From Isoetes taiwanensis (lineage: Eukaryota; Streptophyta; Lycopodiopsida; Isoetales; Isoetaceae): a stretch of DNA of 64,000 nt. Each line of letters begins with the position of its first letter. Position 1 is the stretch's first letter. Of the stretch, positions 1 to 11,075 are shown piece after piece. Made by a program: the position numbers and the translations under genes. The notes under the pieces are model-generated. The model made no database searches. It had not been told where the DNA came from and was given only the letters and a program-made list of their open reading frames with translations. The stretch covers positions 2,412,456 to 2,476,455 of the forward strand of contig JAJEKV010000102.1 of assembly GCA_021234155.1 (NCBI GenBank), given 5' to 3'.

Positions 1-433
1 GTAAAATACATGCCGTGAATATATGCTATGTGGTGCCTAGTGTGGTGAATAACATGGTGTAAAAATAAATCTTTGAATATATGCTATGTGGTCCCTAGTG
101 TGGTGAATAACATGGTGTGGTGCCTAGTGTGGTGCCTAGTGTGGTGCCGTGTGGTGCCCAAAGGTGGTGCCTAGTGTGGTGAAAAATATGGTGTAAAATG
201 AATGCCAGAATATATTCTATGTGGTGCCTAGTGTGGTGAATAACGAGGTGTAAGATGAATGTCCATAATATATGCTATGTGGTGCCTAGTGTGGTGAAAA
301 ATATGGTGTACAATAAATTATGTAATATATGCGTTGTGGTGCCTAGTGTGGTGAATAAGGAGGTGTAAGATGAATGTCCGTAATATATGCTATGTGGTGC
401 CTAGTGTGGTGGAAAATGTAGTGTGCAATAAAT
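1..433. repeat. 58-bp tandem satellite array (cut by window edge)
   Basis: About seven head-to-tail units of roughly 58 bp. Each has the core GTGGTGCCTAGTGTGGTGAA followed by an AT-rich variable half with a (G/A)TATATGCTAT block. Around 118-175 the array collapses into short GTGGTGCCTA monomers, as expected from slippage or unequal exchange. The array runs off the left edge. The core half GTGGTGAA is the reverse complement of the TTCACCAC motif repeated at 7.06, 9.24 and 10.5-11.1 kb, so this could be a subterminal repeat of the transposon whose transposase remnant follows at 677. That link is inference. Confidence 0.85.
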
Positions 434-676
434 ATGCCGATCACCTTGTTATCTTCTTCCTTAGCTTTGCAATTGTTCAGAAATTCAAGACGAACATCCT
501 GGTGTTATGATCAAACAGGGATGTTTGAAAAGTCAAAACCATGGTTTGTTGTAAAATTAAAGGACTTCAATAGTTGTCGCCAGATATACCATGTTAGAAT
601 GCGATGCTAATAGATGGCTTCAATAGTATGAGAACTAAGCACCCAAAAAGTCTGCACCGCACTTGTCGACTTTGCA
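434..676. other. Intergenic, no feature seen
   Basis: AT-rich sequence between the satellite and the transposase remnant. I see no ORF, repeat or recognisable signal here. Confidence 0.5.
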
Positions 677-2345
677 GTGCCCATATATATGGTGAATGCA
701 TGCCCCCAATACAAAATAAGTAGCACAAGAAGTCTCCGTGGGCGGGGAATTTTATGTGAGAAAACTAGCTTCCAACCTTACCATAAGAGGGAATGCATTC
801 TGGGTGAGTGTAAAGAGTGTGGGATTAAGAAGTTCCCTATCCGCCCACATGAACAATCTAGTGATAGTGGCATGGTGAAGTGGGGATACCTAGACTATGA
901 AAAAACCAGATTTAGAGATGGCAAAGAAGAAGTCTAAGCTCGCTCACCAACACAATGAAACCGCAAGTCTTCCAATCGGTGAACAAAATGTTGGAGAAGC
1001 TTCCAAATTTTCCTTTACACAACTTCGATATAAGTGGCGGTGCGTGCCGCACAAAGAACTCCTTGATAACTTGCCCGAGATGCTTACCTATCCGTGGTTG
1101 ACTTCAAGCAGAGAATTATACTTTTAAGGAGCGAAATGAAGTTCACCCATGCGCTGGGTCAACAACCGATAACTATATTTGTTCAAATAACCTATCAGGT
1201 TGATCCACGCATTTACACCATTGAGAAGGAAACACACTACTATGTGTCTGGATGATAGGGAACATGACACACTTTTTGTTCAACATTGTTTTATGAAACA
1301 TTTTGAGTACTTAAAGCGTAAAGGCAATGTCCCCAAACAAAGACTATGTATTTTCAGATGGTGCCGCATCACAATTCAAAGCAGCCCGATCATTTTATTT
1401 TGTTGGAAGGTACGGTTGTGATACGAGGTCAACATGATGTGGAACTTCGTGGATCAAACCATGGAAAAGGTGAACATGATGGGAAGGCAGCAGAGAATTG
1501 AAAAGATGGATACTGGTCTACATGCTTAAACATCCCGACATTAAACTAGATAATGCCCATGATGTGGTGAAAATTGCGGAGAAACAATTTCAATGTGGTA
1601 CATCCGAAAGTGGACCTAAAATGGAAGAAAAGTTCGGAGATACTTCGGGAAATAAAACCCGAGGATATCAACAGAAAAAGGCTTGGGGTGCGAGACAATT
1701 CCGGAAACCGTGCAAATTCATTCAGTCCATGGATTCAAAGACAGAAATCCAACACGCCTACATACCGTAAAAGCTATCATGTTTTTGGCAAAGAATTGTT
1801 TGGATGGAAAATGGGACATGTGTGAGAACGAATTGTATGTAGATGAATGGGACCTTGTAGTCGCTGAACCATCCTCCAATGTTCATGCGATGTGGAAGAG
1901 ACCCACAAGTCTACCAGGCCACTATACTCAACCTTGGCAAATGTACTTGCGGAACTTAGAGAAGGAGACAAACTTTGCTTTTCGCCTAAAGGGAACGAGG
2001 AGGATTCTCAGATTTTGATGTTGCTATGCACCAAGCCAAAATTTGAAGTTGAAAAATGACTTCAAGCGAACGAAACTTGTTTATGAGAGGTGAAACCGCT
2101 GTGGAGGGCATTTACTATAGAAAGAAGCCTCTACAAAAGGTGATGTATGAGTTGTTGACAAACGAGCCAAAGTCACTTGTATTCTCTACTCAAATTTGTG
2201 CTATTCGAAGTTCCCATGCAAAGCAGATCAAGAAAGATGCTCGAATCAAGCTTACGTGCTAGACCAAAGTGATGAGGAAAAGATTCTAGAAAACTTGCCC
2301 TTCGAGGTTTTATCCGATGAAGATAGCATGTCTGATGAAGAATAG
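677..2345 (+). pseudogene. Broken DDE-like transposase with DFAENY / SDGxxxQFK / HGKGxxDG signature
   Basis: Conceptual translation in shifting frames gives an ordered set of motifs. A Cys motif (CILGECKECG) lies near 800-830. DFAENY lies near 1103-1120, with two extra bases breaking the frame. DDREHDTLFVQHC is near 1250-1290, SDGAASQFK near 1350-1380, and HGKGEHDG near 1460-1485. After these comes a basic C-terminal part with KAIMFLAKNCLDGKWDMCENE near 1770-1835. This order matches a transposase-like family common in animal genomes, in which DF.ENY, SDG..(S/T)Q(F/Y)K and HGKG..DG carry the presumed acidic catalytic residues. I do not know an accepted family name. At least four frameshifts and stops break it. 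It sits next to a tandem-repeat array that may be the element's end. It is not expected to be functional as written. Confidence 0.6.
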
Positions 2346-2542
2346 CTGAACACATTCTTATAGGTTAGGAAATGATTCAGAAATTTTGAATATGTTGTTG
2401 TGTCTTGCCTTGTTTGGGAATAATATAAGAAACTCAATTCCATGCTCAATTGTATTTTGATGTCCCTTGTTTCAATGTAATATGTTTGCTTCTGATGTAA
2501 TATCTTCTTTCTTATTTTGGTAGGGCTTTGGACTTTGTGCCA

Positions 2543-2578
2543 GGGAACGCCGCATGTAACGCCGCATGCGGCGTTCCC
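2543..2578. repeat. Perfect 14-bp inverted repeat, GC-rich
   Basis: Arms GGGAACGCCGCATG (2543-2556) and CATGCGGCGTTCCC (2565-2578) are perfect reverse complements around an 8-nt loop. It is a GC-rich island in AT-rich DNA. The CGCCGCATG core resembles the CpG-rich arrays near 23.65, 38.7 and 43.2 kb. Confidence 0.7.
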
Positions 2579-3065
2579 AGCCCCTCCTCCGGCATCTAAC
2601 TTCCCCCTGCGGGAGATCCAGTTGAGGAAATTAATGTTTTCATTTTGAACATGCCCGCCAGCATTCAATGACGAAACTTGGAGAGAAGGAGCATTTCGGG
2701 GCTGGTTTTCCACAAAAATTTCTCCTTTCGCTTCGCTGCGCCTCAAAGCGCATCCTCGACCGCTCAAGGGCGCACTAAGCTCCATCGATGCTTAAGGTGA
2801 GTGTACGTACCGCAGTGGATCGATCCCCATAAAAAATCTTCTTTCTTATTTCTCTTTTCTCGTGGTTTCATCGAGGTTCCAACATTTCGTGATCTCTCAG
2901 AGTGGCGAGGAAGGAGCTGGGCGCTGGTTTGGAGCCTTGTCTGATCACTAGTTCTTTGGGCTATTCATTGATATCACGGTTGTCCGGGCCATTCTCTTGC
3001 ATAAAAAATGAGTTTGTTATTTCTTTTTTTCACCGATCCGAATTTAATGCACCGATTTTTTTTTT
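2579..3065. other. No gene recognised
   Basis: GC content falls from left to right. Reading frames are open on the minus strand for about 180 codons (2252-2785), but the translation has no recognisable domain and overlaps the inverted repeat and the transposase tail, so I treat it as chance. Confidence 0.4.
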
Positions 3066-3311
3066 GTTGGAGCAACGAAGTGGGCGCCAAACTTGGAGGC
3101 TTGCCGCTCATCCCCATTGCTGCATTTTGAGTGATTAGGTAGGTGTTCTTTTTCTCGAGTTGAAGTAGGTACATGGCCGAAGTCTGATTTTTTTTTCGCA
3201 GTTGGAGCAACGAACCGGGCGCCAGCCTTGGAGGCTTGCCGCTCATCCCCATTGTTGCATTTTGAGTGATTAGGTAGGTGTTTTTTCTCGAGTTGAAGCA
3301 GTACATGGCCA
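3066..3311. repeat. Tandem duplication, period 135 bp
   Basis: Two direct copies start with GTTGGAGCAACGAA at 3066 and 3201. They share the block GGAGGCTTGCCGCTCATCCC and end with the same TCGAGTTGAAG...ACATGGCC stretch. They differ by a few substitutions and poly-T length. Confidence 0.85.
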
Positions 3312-6300
3312 GATTGGAGGCCTTCTCTATCTTCTCTATGATTCTTAGTAGCTTTGTCATGCATTCTTCTTATTATTTTGCTTTAAGAGTCTAAAGAAGT
3401 TCGCATGTCTTGTCGATTGTAGGCGTGCCCGCACAAACAATAAACCTAGAATCTTTGCTTTATTTTCCACTGATTTTGCATTGCTCATGCAGTGGTGACA
3501 CAAACTACTAGCCCTTAAGTGTTCACATCGTAGAGCTTTGGATTTAGCTCCTCCACTGCGACCAACTCCATTGTGCATGGCGTAATTGATTCCTCGCTTA
3601 TTGTAATTGTTGAAATAATAACTAGACTTAGTACAAAGCTAAAATAGGGAAAGATATGACCGGTTATTCTAAGGAAAATGAGCAGGGTTATGCCAAGGAT
3701 AGAGATACTACATGTAAGTTTTGCTTCTTTGCTCTATGGTAAGTCGGGTCAGGCATAACAAGGTTAGAATTTCAAATTATTTCATTCTTTCGGGTTAATC
3801 TCTACTCCTTATTTCTAGCAACATAAGGCTGAGAAATGAAGTTCAGCAAACATAATAACCTTAGACTGATGTTAAATTTGCCGCTTTATATTGCTATGTG
3901 TATAAGATGATGATAAATAGTGTGGTAACGGATGTGTTTATACAGGTAAATAGACAAGGAGATTATTGTAGAAGGAAACAAGAGAGACGTAAGTGATTCT
4001 TTACAACATTGTCTTGCATTTTAATTGTTGATTCAAATTCATCTGATTTCATGACGTTAGTGATTGCATAAGCTTATTTTTCCGTAAATAGTTACTTGGC
4101 ATTCGCATGTAGTGATTTTTTCCTTATGGTCACCATTAATGCCCTATTTGATCCGTTAGTGCATGCTTGGAGTGGAGGTGGTGTCCAAAAGAACTAAAAA
4201 AAAAAAGAAGTGCATAATACCCTCAGATATTAGAAAATGCAAGAGCTCAGACTTTTGCATAGGACTACAATAGGACATTAAGGTAAGTAAATTTGAATAA
4301 TTTAGAATGTCTTTGCTTCTTCTTGCATGTTTTCTGTGATTCTAAATGGTAAGATAGTTTTGCATCAGCATTTGTGCATTTGTGCTTCTTTACTACAGGT
4401 TTCTCTGAAGTGCATGAGAGCCATGCGCTGCTAGATTAACTATTTGAATGGAGAGATATCTAACATTTGGAAGCTTGGAGCAAAATGCTTTTATGCCCGG
4501 CAATCTCTTCGCATGGGAGGTCCAATGTGGTAGTTTTTCTCCTTTCTTCCTATGGCGGGGGGCTATGGTGCTAGCCCTCACCGTAAGTTTGCTATTTCCG
4601 GATGAAATGATGCCCTATTGGCGAAGCCGAAGTCGTAATATCCGCCTCCAAATTGGGTCCGGGCATGCTAAACATAGTAATGGCGAAATTTTGAATGTCG
4701 GATACGGTGTTGCTGCTGCAGGTAATTTGTGCTACTTTTCCATGGCAATAGCAAAGAAGGCATACTAGAAAGTGTTCTCGCTACTGATTGAACTGTTGAG
4801 GCGTACTCTCATTGGATAACTTGATTAAGCTTCAATAATACGGATGGAGATGCTGAAACCGAAAGCTATTGACCTCAAAAAGAACACTATAGAATGATCA
4901 GATGCGACCATACCTTTCAGATTTCTTGGTCTCACTGCAACAAATGTAATGATGGCTCTTGATTTTGCCACGATTTCAACGCTTTTTCTTTATGCCATTG
5001 ACTAACCCTTTTTGCAGATAGACTCTTTGTTGCACGAGAATACAAGGATGCATAATTCATGGTATTAGCTGCAAAAATAGTTGTCCTCAACTCTATGCAA
5101 TGTAAGTGGCGTAAGCATGTGCATGGTCTTTTATGTATTCCTAAGGTCGCTGATAATCATATCACCATTGTCGTTTACTTATGCCATCTCAGACGATAAC
5201 AAATCTTCTACGAAGCTATTGCCAAGTTCTTCTATAGAAACTATTGCCGGGAGTACATACACAATTTTGTGTGGAGGGAAAATGAATTTTAGATATCCAA
5301 AGAATCCTAGATGGTACAATGGGACTTGAAATATGAAATATTTTTAGGTAATCTCTATTTCTTTTTTACTGATTTTTCATTATGTTCCAAACTCAAGGAT
5401 TGTCTTGGAGCATTAGATCCTTCGGATTCTCGACATCAAATTCAAGTTCTCATTAACTTCACCATCTAAGAAGATAAAGAGGTTTTGAAGCAAGTTCCAA
5501 CCAAGGCTTATGGCTTATGTGCGTATGGTTGAAAGGAGGACTACAAACTGATTCTCTTTGTCTTGCATAATTTTGAACAGGTAAATGATCTAAATGATCT
5601 ATTTCTTCTGCTTAATACGGTGCACTTTATTGCATGCATTTATTTCTCTATGCTCTTGCATAGTTTAGGATGACATCAAGTACCAAGGGAGTTCTCACTG
5701 GCTCATCTCATTTATGTTACTCAATATCTTTTGGAAGATTGCTATAGCAAGCTCAAGAATTAGTTTGCAATGGTGAAACTTCCAATGACTCAAAATACTT
5801 TATGCTTTCCTAAAATGTAACAATTGCCTCCTCTCATTTTTCAGCTTTCCCGAATGCATTTTGAGAATTGTCACTTATTTGTTTCGATGAACAAGGATTC
5901 TGACCTTTGCAAGATCTTTAAAGCCAGTCATTTCTTTGCATAATGCATACAAAAGCCTACTCAAAGCTAATAACAAAATTTTCAATTTATTTATCTAAAA
6001 GTACTGAGCATTTCTTGCAATGTTTGTCTCATGTAAATTGTTCCTTATACCATATAATTCCTATTGCCTTGCATATGCTTGGCCCCCTTTTCTCCAAGTT
6101 ATACTTTGCCATGTTCCATTAGCATATTGTATTACAAAGTTAATCTTAGAGACATACATGTCTTGGAGTTGCTAGATTCGTCCTCAAGTTCAGTGCACAT
6201 GCTGTTTACTATGGCATTACTTTTCTTGAGACCATGAAGACCCACGGCATTAGAAATATCTGCATGGTTTCTGTATGGTTTCTATTCTGACAAGTTTATA

Positions 6301-6983
6301 CTTTGTCAACAAGGTTCAATGTGTGATATTGGAGTTTCAGAAATACATGACAGAAAAGATTAGCTAAAGAAGCTAAAGAAGTGTTGCCTTAGAATGCAAA
6401 GAAAGATGGTAGCTCACCGGACTCTCGAACTCTACAGATGACCGTGCCTTCAGAGATATAGTTTACTACATTCTCCTGCCGTGGCAAAATTTTTGCCCAT
6501 GCTCTCTGTGGATGAAAGTTGTTTCTGCATAATCTGCTTACCAGGTCTATATTAGCCCTATCATCTGGATGGGACAAATTGAGGGTATAACTGTTGCCAA
6601 CATTTTGAGAGGCACAAACTGGATATTTTATAAGGTGTATTTTAAAATGATTTTGGACAACACATTGTTCTACATTTTTTTTGCCTAGATTAATGTCCCA
6701 GAATATTCTATTCTACTTAATTATTTTTCTATATTTTGGTGCAAGGTAAGCATGGCTTCATGTTTCTTTTCAACTATACACTCGATGGTATGATTTTGTA
6801 AACTAGGATAGATCTTTCAAGCTCTACTAGAGATTGTTTAGCTAACTGTGAAAGTATGTAGATCCTAAAATAGCTAGGTAGATAGAGATGTATCGATCAA
6901 TTATCAAGCTATGGATTCAATTACATCTTCAATGTCTTAGTCTGCTACAACTCATGCTACCCATTTCACATGTCCACAGATAA
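3312..6983. other. Long AT-rich stretch with splice-like signals, no coding gene
   Basis: No ORF over 110 codons and no recognised domain. Several short segments are bounded by good plant splice consensus, for example an acceptor-like ACAG near 3945 with a GTAAGT near 3990, GTAAGT at about 4282, and ACAG at about 4399. That pattern would fit a decayed multi-exon gene or a noncoding transcript. A 106-codon frame at 4448-4768 is unrecognised. The right boundary is a Helitron 3' end, so part of this stretch may be Helitron interior. Confidence 0.35.
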
Positions 6984-7014
6984 TGCCCGGCATCGCCGGG
7001 CACACGTTCCTAGT
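6984..7014 (+). mobile_element. Helitron 3' terminus (hairpin plus CTAG)
   Basis: A perfect 8-bp stem, TGCCCGGC / GCCGGGCA with a 3-nt loop (6984-7002), is followed 7 nt later by CTAG (7010-7013) and then T. A GC hairpin just upstream of a CTRR terminus inserted before T is the hallmark of Helitron 3' ends, and plant Helitrons often use this CCCGGC..GCCGGG stem. The element would extend leftward. I could not locate its 5' TC end. Confidence 0.7.
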
Positions 7015-7054
7015 GTAATTGTATTTTGATGTCCCTGATGTAACATGCCCCAGG

Positions 7055-7150
7055 TTCACCACATGTTTCACCACATGTTTCACCACATGTGTTTCACCAC
7101 ATGTGGTGACACATGTGTTTCACTACATGTTTCACCACGTGTTTCACTTT
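7055..7150. repeat. Short tandem array of TTCACCACATG
   Basis: Five or more near-identical 11-15 bp units of (G)TTTCACCACATG. The motif recurs at 9241-9304 and within the 10.4-11.1 kb array, and its reverse complement is in the 1-433 satellite. Confidence 0.85.
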
Positions 7151-7332
7151 CTGTCTCTTCTCTCGACACAGATAGATCCTTCTGAACAGCTTTTCTACTG
7201 AAATACCTTCCTTTTCCTTAAATTCTCTCGGTCCCATCAATTCCTCTCATCATCCTTTGGCTGACAGCCGTACCCGAAAATCATTATGGGATGGCAAAAA
7301 TTAATGACCTCGGGCAACCCAAAAGGCCCGAG

Positions 7333-7620
7333 ATGCCATTCTTCTTGCTCCCGAAGAGTTTACATTTATTACAAGAGGTTCGGGAGCAGATAGCTTTACA
7401 AAAGCAGGTCCTTGGGAAACAGCCATTTGCTTTACGCTTCAAACTGGGTGGGAAGCGCTTCTGATTTCTGACTTTACAGGCGGCTACTACAGCGGACATG
7501 GCCAACTTCACCTCTTTGGATCTTGCCAAAAGCGATGAAGTGCCTGAATGGGACAATGTGACCCGAGAAGAAGAGCCCATAATACCTAGGCGTCTTGTCC
7601 CGATTTTCAGCCATGCGTAA
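7333..7620 (+). pseudogene. Unrecognised short ORF, interrupted by one in-frame TGA
   Basis: From ATG at 7333 a frame of 96 codons runs to TAA at 7618-7620, interrupted by a TGA near 7462. The N-terminal part is helix-rich and coiled-coil-like (LHLLQEVREQIALQKQVLG). The C-terminal part is acidic, then proline-containing (SDEVPEWDNVTREEEPIIPRR). Composition looks coding, but I recognise no family. It lies between TTCACCAC repeats, so an accessory protein of a transposon is possible. Confidence 0.35.
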
Positions 7621-7867
7621 TGGATGGACATGCTTTCGATACGTAAATTACTCTATTCACCTGGATGAGAATATGACCACGTAAATGCTTTGAAAACTCT
7701 CACCGAGGTTGAATTGTACACCACAGCTCCCTGACCTCTCAACTTACTCGCCTCCACTGAAATTTTTACACACCAAAGATCTTTGGCCCGCTCCTCATAC
7801 TATTGACCCGATCCGCAAAGGTTGAGACCTTTTCTCGCTTAATGGCTACCAAGCCTTTACGCTAAAA

Positions 7868-8120
7868 ATGTTTCCTCTTTGTTATGATAGGTTGTTTACA
7901 GAGGACCAATTCCTTCACTTCAGGATATGTACTATCATCACAAGGCCTTGCGGGATGGACATGGAGAAGCCGCTATTCCGCTTGGTAACACTCCACCATT
8001 ATGGTTTTTTGCTTTCCGCCGAATGGGAGCAAATAGGCCGAAGTCGACCCTGACCCGTGGCTTCGATCCGGGTGATCATAGAAGATGACGAGGAGGAGCC
8101 GGACCCGGATCTCTTTTGAT
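7868..8120 (+). pseudogene. Unrecognised short ORF with acidic tail, one in-frame TGA
   Basis: A frame opens at ATG 7868, meets a TGA near 8050 and continues in frame to a second TGA at about 8118. It ends in an acidic tail (IIEDDEEEPDPDLF). The stop lies in a CCCTGACCC context, which could be sequencing error or decay. AT-rich DNA with ATAAA-like motifs follows, as in a plant 3' region. No known domain is visible. It may belong with the 7333 frame as exons of one transposon gene. Confidence 0.3.
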
Positions 8121-9240
8121 AGACCCACGGAATGAAAACAAGTGTATATAATCCTAAATGTAACCTTATGTAATCATTTTATATGTTTAATATAAATCTT
8201 CACTCTTCAATCTTTACCGTTTAATTGACGTGGTGAAAGTGACACACGTAAAAATTACATTAAGGATGAAACTAATGGGACAGAGAAACACATGATGAAA
8301 CCCACCAATCGGAAATCATTTCACATCAAATGCAAGTTCAATCATTCAAAAGTCGGGTCAGCGCAGAAAAGATTGAGGGAAACCCTAAATCTAGTTTTGC
8401 ATGCACATTGGCTTATCCCGATCCAAATGGCGGAAGAAAAGAAGGAGAACACGGCACAAACAATTTCGCCCAGTTCAAATGCAATGCGATCCGTAAGACC
8501 TATAATGAGCAAATAAACCAGAACAGAGGCGGATATTAGAGGAGCGGAGGACCCATGAATTCCGAGGTATTCTAGGCTTAAAACATAGGTTAATTCCTGA
8601 TGGGCTTAAAGAATTAGAAGCCAAGGCAGTGATAGGCGGTTGCCTTTCTTATTACTAATGATGTTGTTTTTACCACGATGCGAATGAGACTTAACAGTGA
8701 GCTGGTGCAGCGGGGTTCCGGGGTGGCGTATGATTCCGAGGATGAGTTCGCAGCTCTCCCATGCTTGAGGAAGAGGATATGTTCATCGAACTAAAGCAGA
8801 AATGATCCATGCTTCACCATTAAAAAGTGCTCAACAGGCCAGGTGCATGGAGACACAACAACCCCGAGACAATACTTTGTGAATCAGATCATAAGTGGGG
8901 CGTAAAACGAGAAGCTCATGTTTTAGTGTTGCTGGATTTCACCAACTATTCAGCAAAAAACTTGATGAAATCTTGGACATACTTGGAAGAAGAAGAGTTC
9001 TGAGATCTCACAATGCAGATCCGATTGAGGCCCAAGAAATGTATGTCATCATTAACCTCTTCAAAACAGCTATTATTATATCTCTAATGCATTTTGATAA
9101 TACTAGAAGCTCGGGGTTATAGTTTTCCCCGATTTTTCTCGCATACTTCATTTCATAAGAAGTATGAACTATTCTACCGGTGTGGTAGATTTCCATATGC
9201 ATTTTTCTCCCTTTGAAATATAAAACGACGTTTGCATCAC
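8121..9240. other. No gene recognised
   Basis: Only short frames are present. Near 8670-8790 a coding-like stretch on the plus strand (RMRLNSELVQRGSGVAYDSEDEFAA is approximately what one frame reads, given here only as a composition note) ends in a stop and has no family I know. The rest is AT-rich. Confidence 0.3.
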
Positions 9241-9304
9241 CACAAATTTCACCCACGCTTTTCACCACATTTTTTCACCACAAATTTCACCACGATTTCA
9301 CCAT
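9241..9304. repeat. TTCACCAC repeat cluster
   Basis: Five degenerate repeats of the form (A/T)TTTCACCAC(A/G) within 64 bp, related to the 7.06-kb and 10.5-kb arrays. The 3' end of the minus-strand frame 9287-9568 overlaps it. Confidence 0.75.
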
Positions 9305-9568
9305 AATCAGCCGGGGCATTGACCATTTTTGACTCCTCGGTCCAAAAATGGAATGGCTCTCGTGATTCCCGATAGTATCTTGACCCGATTTTGGTGACGA
9401 ATATATGGATCCCAAATTAGGTCCCCTCGAATTGATATGAGGCCAAAATTCATTGAGCTCCGCTTTGTGCAAAGATTCTTGCAAGGCCACTAACTTTTGC
9501 TTCAGGAATTCGTGTTTTTCTTTTCGGTTTCTTTTGAACTCTATTTCTTTTGAACCCGAGCCACCCAT
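9287..9568 (-). CDS. Hypothetical 93-residue protein with coiled-coil N-terminus
   Basis: The start ATG is at 9568 and the stop is inside the TTCACCAC cluster. Residues 8-40 are rich in K, E, L and Q with heptad-like spacing (KHEFLKQKLVALQESLHKAE). The rest is polar with many S, N, G and P. No family is recognised. Neighbours are repeats only. It may be a fragment of a transposon gag-like or DNA-binding protein, or chance. Confidence 0.3.
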   Translation of the reverse strand: MGGSGSKEIEFKRNRKEKHEFLKQKLVALQESLHKAELNEFWPHINSRGPNLGSIYSSPKSGQDTIGNHESHSIFGPRSQKWSMPRLIMVKSW

Positions 9569-9859
9569 CTCATATTTTCCTATTTGCCGAAATGGTTACC
9601 ATATTTTGTTAGTGTGCAGATCATAGATTCTGCACCTTCAAATTCCTTGTTTGCATTTTATAATTAATGACAAAAAGTTCAGCTAACTGAAAGAACAGTG
9701 GAAACTCAGAGAACAGTTAAAGCAAAACAAGTTCTATTGCAAAACAAGGACTATTGCAAAACAAGTTCAGTCATTAATGAAAAGCCTTTACAAAGAATAG
9801 TCACAAGGACTATTGCCAAAAAAATTGAAACCATGGATTATAATACAAATCTAAACTAA
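9569..9859. other. Intergenic, no feature seen
   Basis: AT-rich with short direct repeats of GCAAAACAAG (several copies near 9720-9770). No ORF. Confidence 0.4.
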
Positions 9860-10183
9860 TCAGACGGGGGCCATCTTGAGCTCTATATGGAGGTCGTCCT
9901 CGCAGGCATACATCTTCATTTCGAGGAGTCGCTCCTCGTCATCATAACCTGCATGCACCCACTGAGCACCCGCAAACGAAGCGACAACTTGATGATCCAT
10001 GATGAGCTTCTCCACCTCTGGTGGAGTGAACTTGGCCACCACCTGAACCGGGCGGCCTCCTCTGGTGGAGGAAGACACGGATCCTCCGCAGGAAGCCACG
10101 GATTCTGACCGTGCTGGCTGCGAAGGAGCAGGCACAATGGCCGGGATAGTGTTCCTGCGGAGTGTAGTCTTGAACTTGGCCAT
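9860..10183 (-). CDS. Hypothetical 107-residue protein
   Basis: The start ATG is at 10183 and the TGA at 9860-9862. The first 45 residues are basic, then Ser/Pro/Gly-rich (like a disordered N-terminus). Residues 46-107 look globular and acidic (VAKFTPPEVEKLIMDHQVVASF, then an EDDLHIELKMAPV tail). GC content is well above the flanks, and the frame is the cleanest within 10 kb. I recognise no family. The neighbouring 230-bp array and repeats suggest it belongs to a mobile element or is a captured gene fragment. Confidence 0.4.
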   Translation of the reverse strand: MAKFKTTLRRNTIPAIVPAPSQPARSESVASCGGSVSSSTRGGRPVQVVAKFTPPEVEKLIMDHQVVASFAGAQWVHAGYDDEERLLEMKMYACEDDLHIELKMAPV

Positions 10184-10359
10184 GGCGGAAGTGAAGGAGA
10201 TGGACGGAATGGGGAAGGAGGAAGGAGATGGCGGAATAGACGATGGGGATCGGAATGAAGCTGCAGGGCGTAATTTTGGGAATAAAAGGGATGCAAATCA
10301 TAGGCATCCATACGATTTTGGGAATGAGGCAGAAGAGGAAAGGGACGTTTGCATGCATG

Positions 10360-11075
10360 CCACCTAGGCTCCAACATGCCACAAAGAAGGGGTCAAGCAT
10401 GCCACATAGACCCAAAAGCATGCCACCTAGGCTCCAACATGCCAAGGTGGCTCAAACATGCCACCTAGACTCCAACATGCCACGTAAGCCCCAACATGCC
10501 ACCTATGATTCACCACATGATTCACCACATGATTCACCAAATGCACCACATGATCCACCACATGCACCATTTGCATCACCAAACATGTTGGTCAATGGAA
10601 GTCAAACATGTAACAAAGGTCATGTAAAGGCTCAAAGCATGCCAAGGTGGCTCAAATATGCCACCTAGGCTCCAACATGCCAAGGTGGCTCAAACATGCC
10701 ACCTAGGCTCCAACATGCCACGTAAGCTCCAACATGCCACCTATGATTCACCACATGATTCACCAAATGCACCACATGATTCACCACATGCACCATTTGC
10801 ATCACCAAACATGTTGGTCAATGAAAGTCAAACATGTAACAAAGGTCATGTAAAGGCTCAAGCATGCCAAGGTGGCTCAAATATGCCACCTAGGCTCAAA
10901 CATGCCAAGGTGGCTCAAACATGCCACCTAGGCTCCAACATGCCACGTAAGCTCCAAAGATGCCACCTATGATTCACCACATGATTCACCACATGGTTCA
11001 CCAAACGCACCACATGATTCACCACATGCACCATTTGCATCACCACATCTATCACGACATGTAACACCACATTGT
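10360..11075. repeat. Tandem array, about 230-bp units built from CATGCCACCTAGGCTC and TTCACCACATG
   Basis: Three units, anchored by the block CCATTTGCATCACC at 10567, 10793 and 11031 (periods 226 and 238). Each unit has two sub-arrays: CAAACATGCCACCTAGGCTC / CAAGGTGGCT repeats, then ATTCACCACATG repeats. The GCCTAGGTGGCATG motif reappears inverted at 23.74-23.80 and 24.21-24.27 kb. Long open frames here are a by-product of repetition. Confidence 0.9.

Noticed and set aside
2252-2785. 177-codon minus-strand ORF
   Set aside because: No domain; overlaps the transposase tail and an inverted repeat; composition not coding-like.
10360-11075. CRISPR-like regular repeats
   Set aside because: Units are long (about 230 bp), internally repetitive and vary gradually; there are no unique spacers of fixed length and the DNA is plant nuclear.
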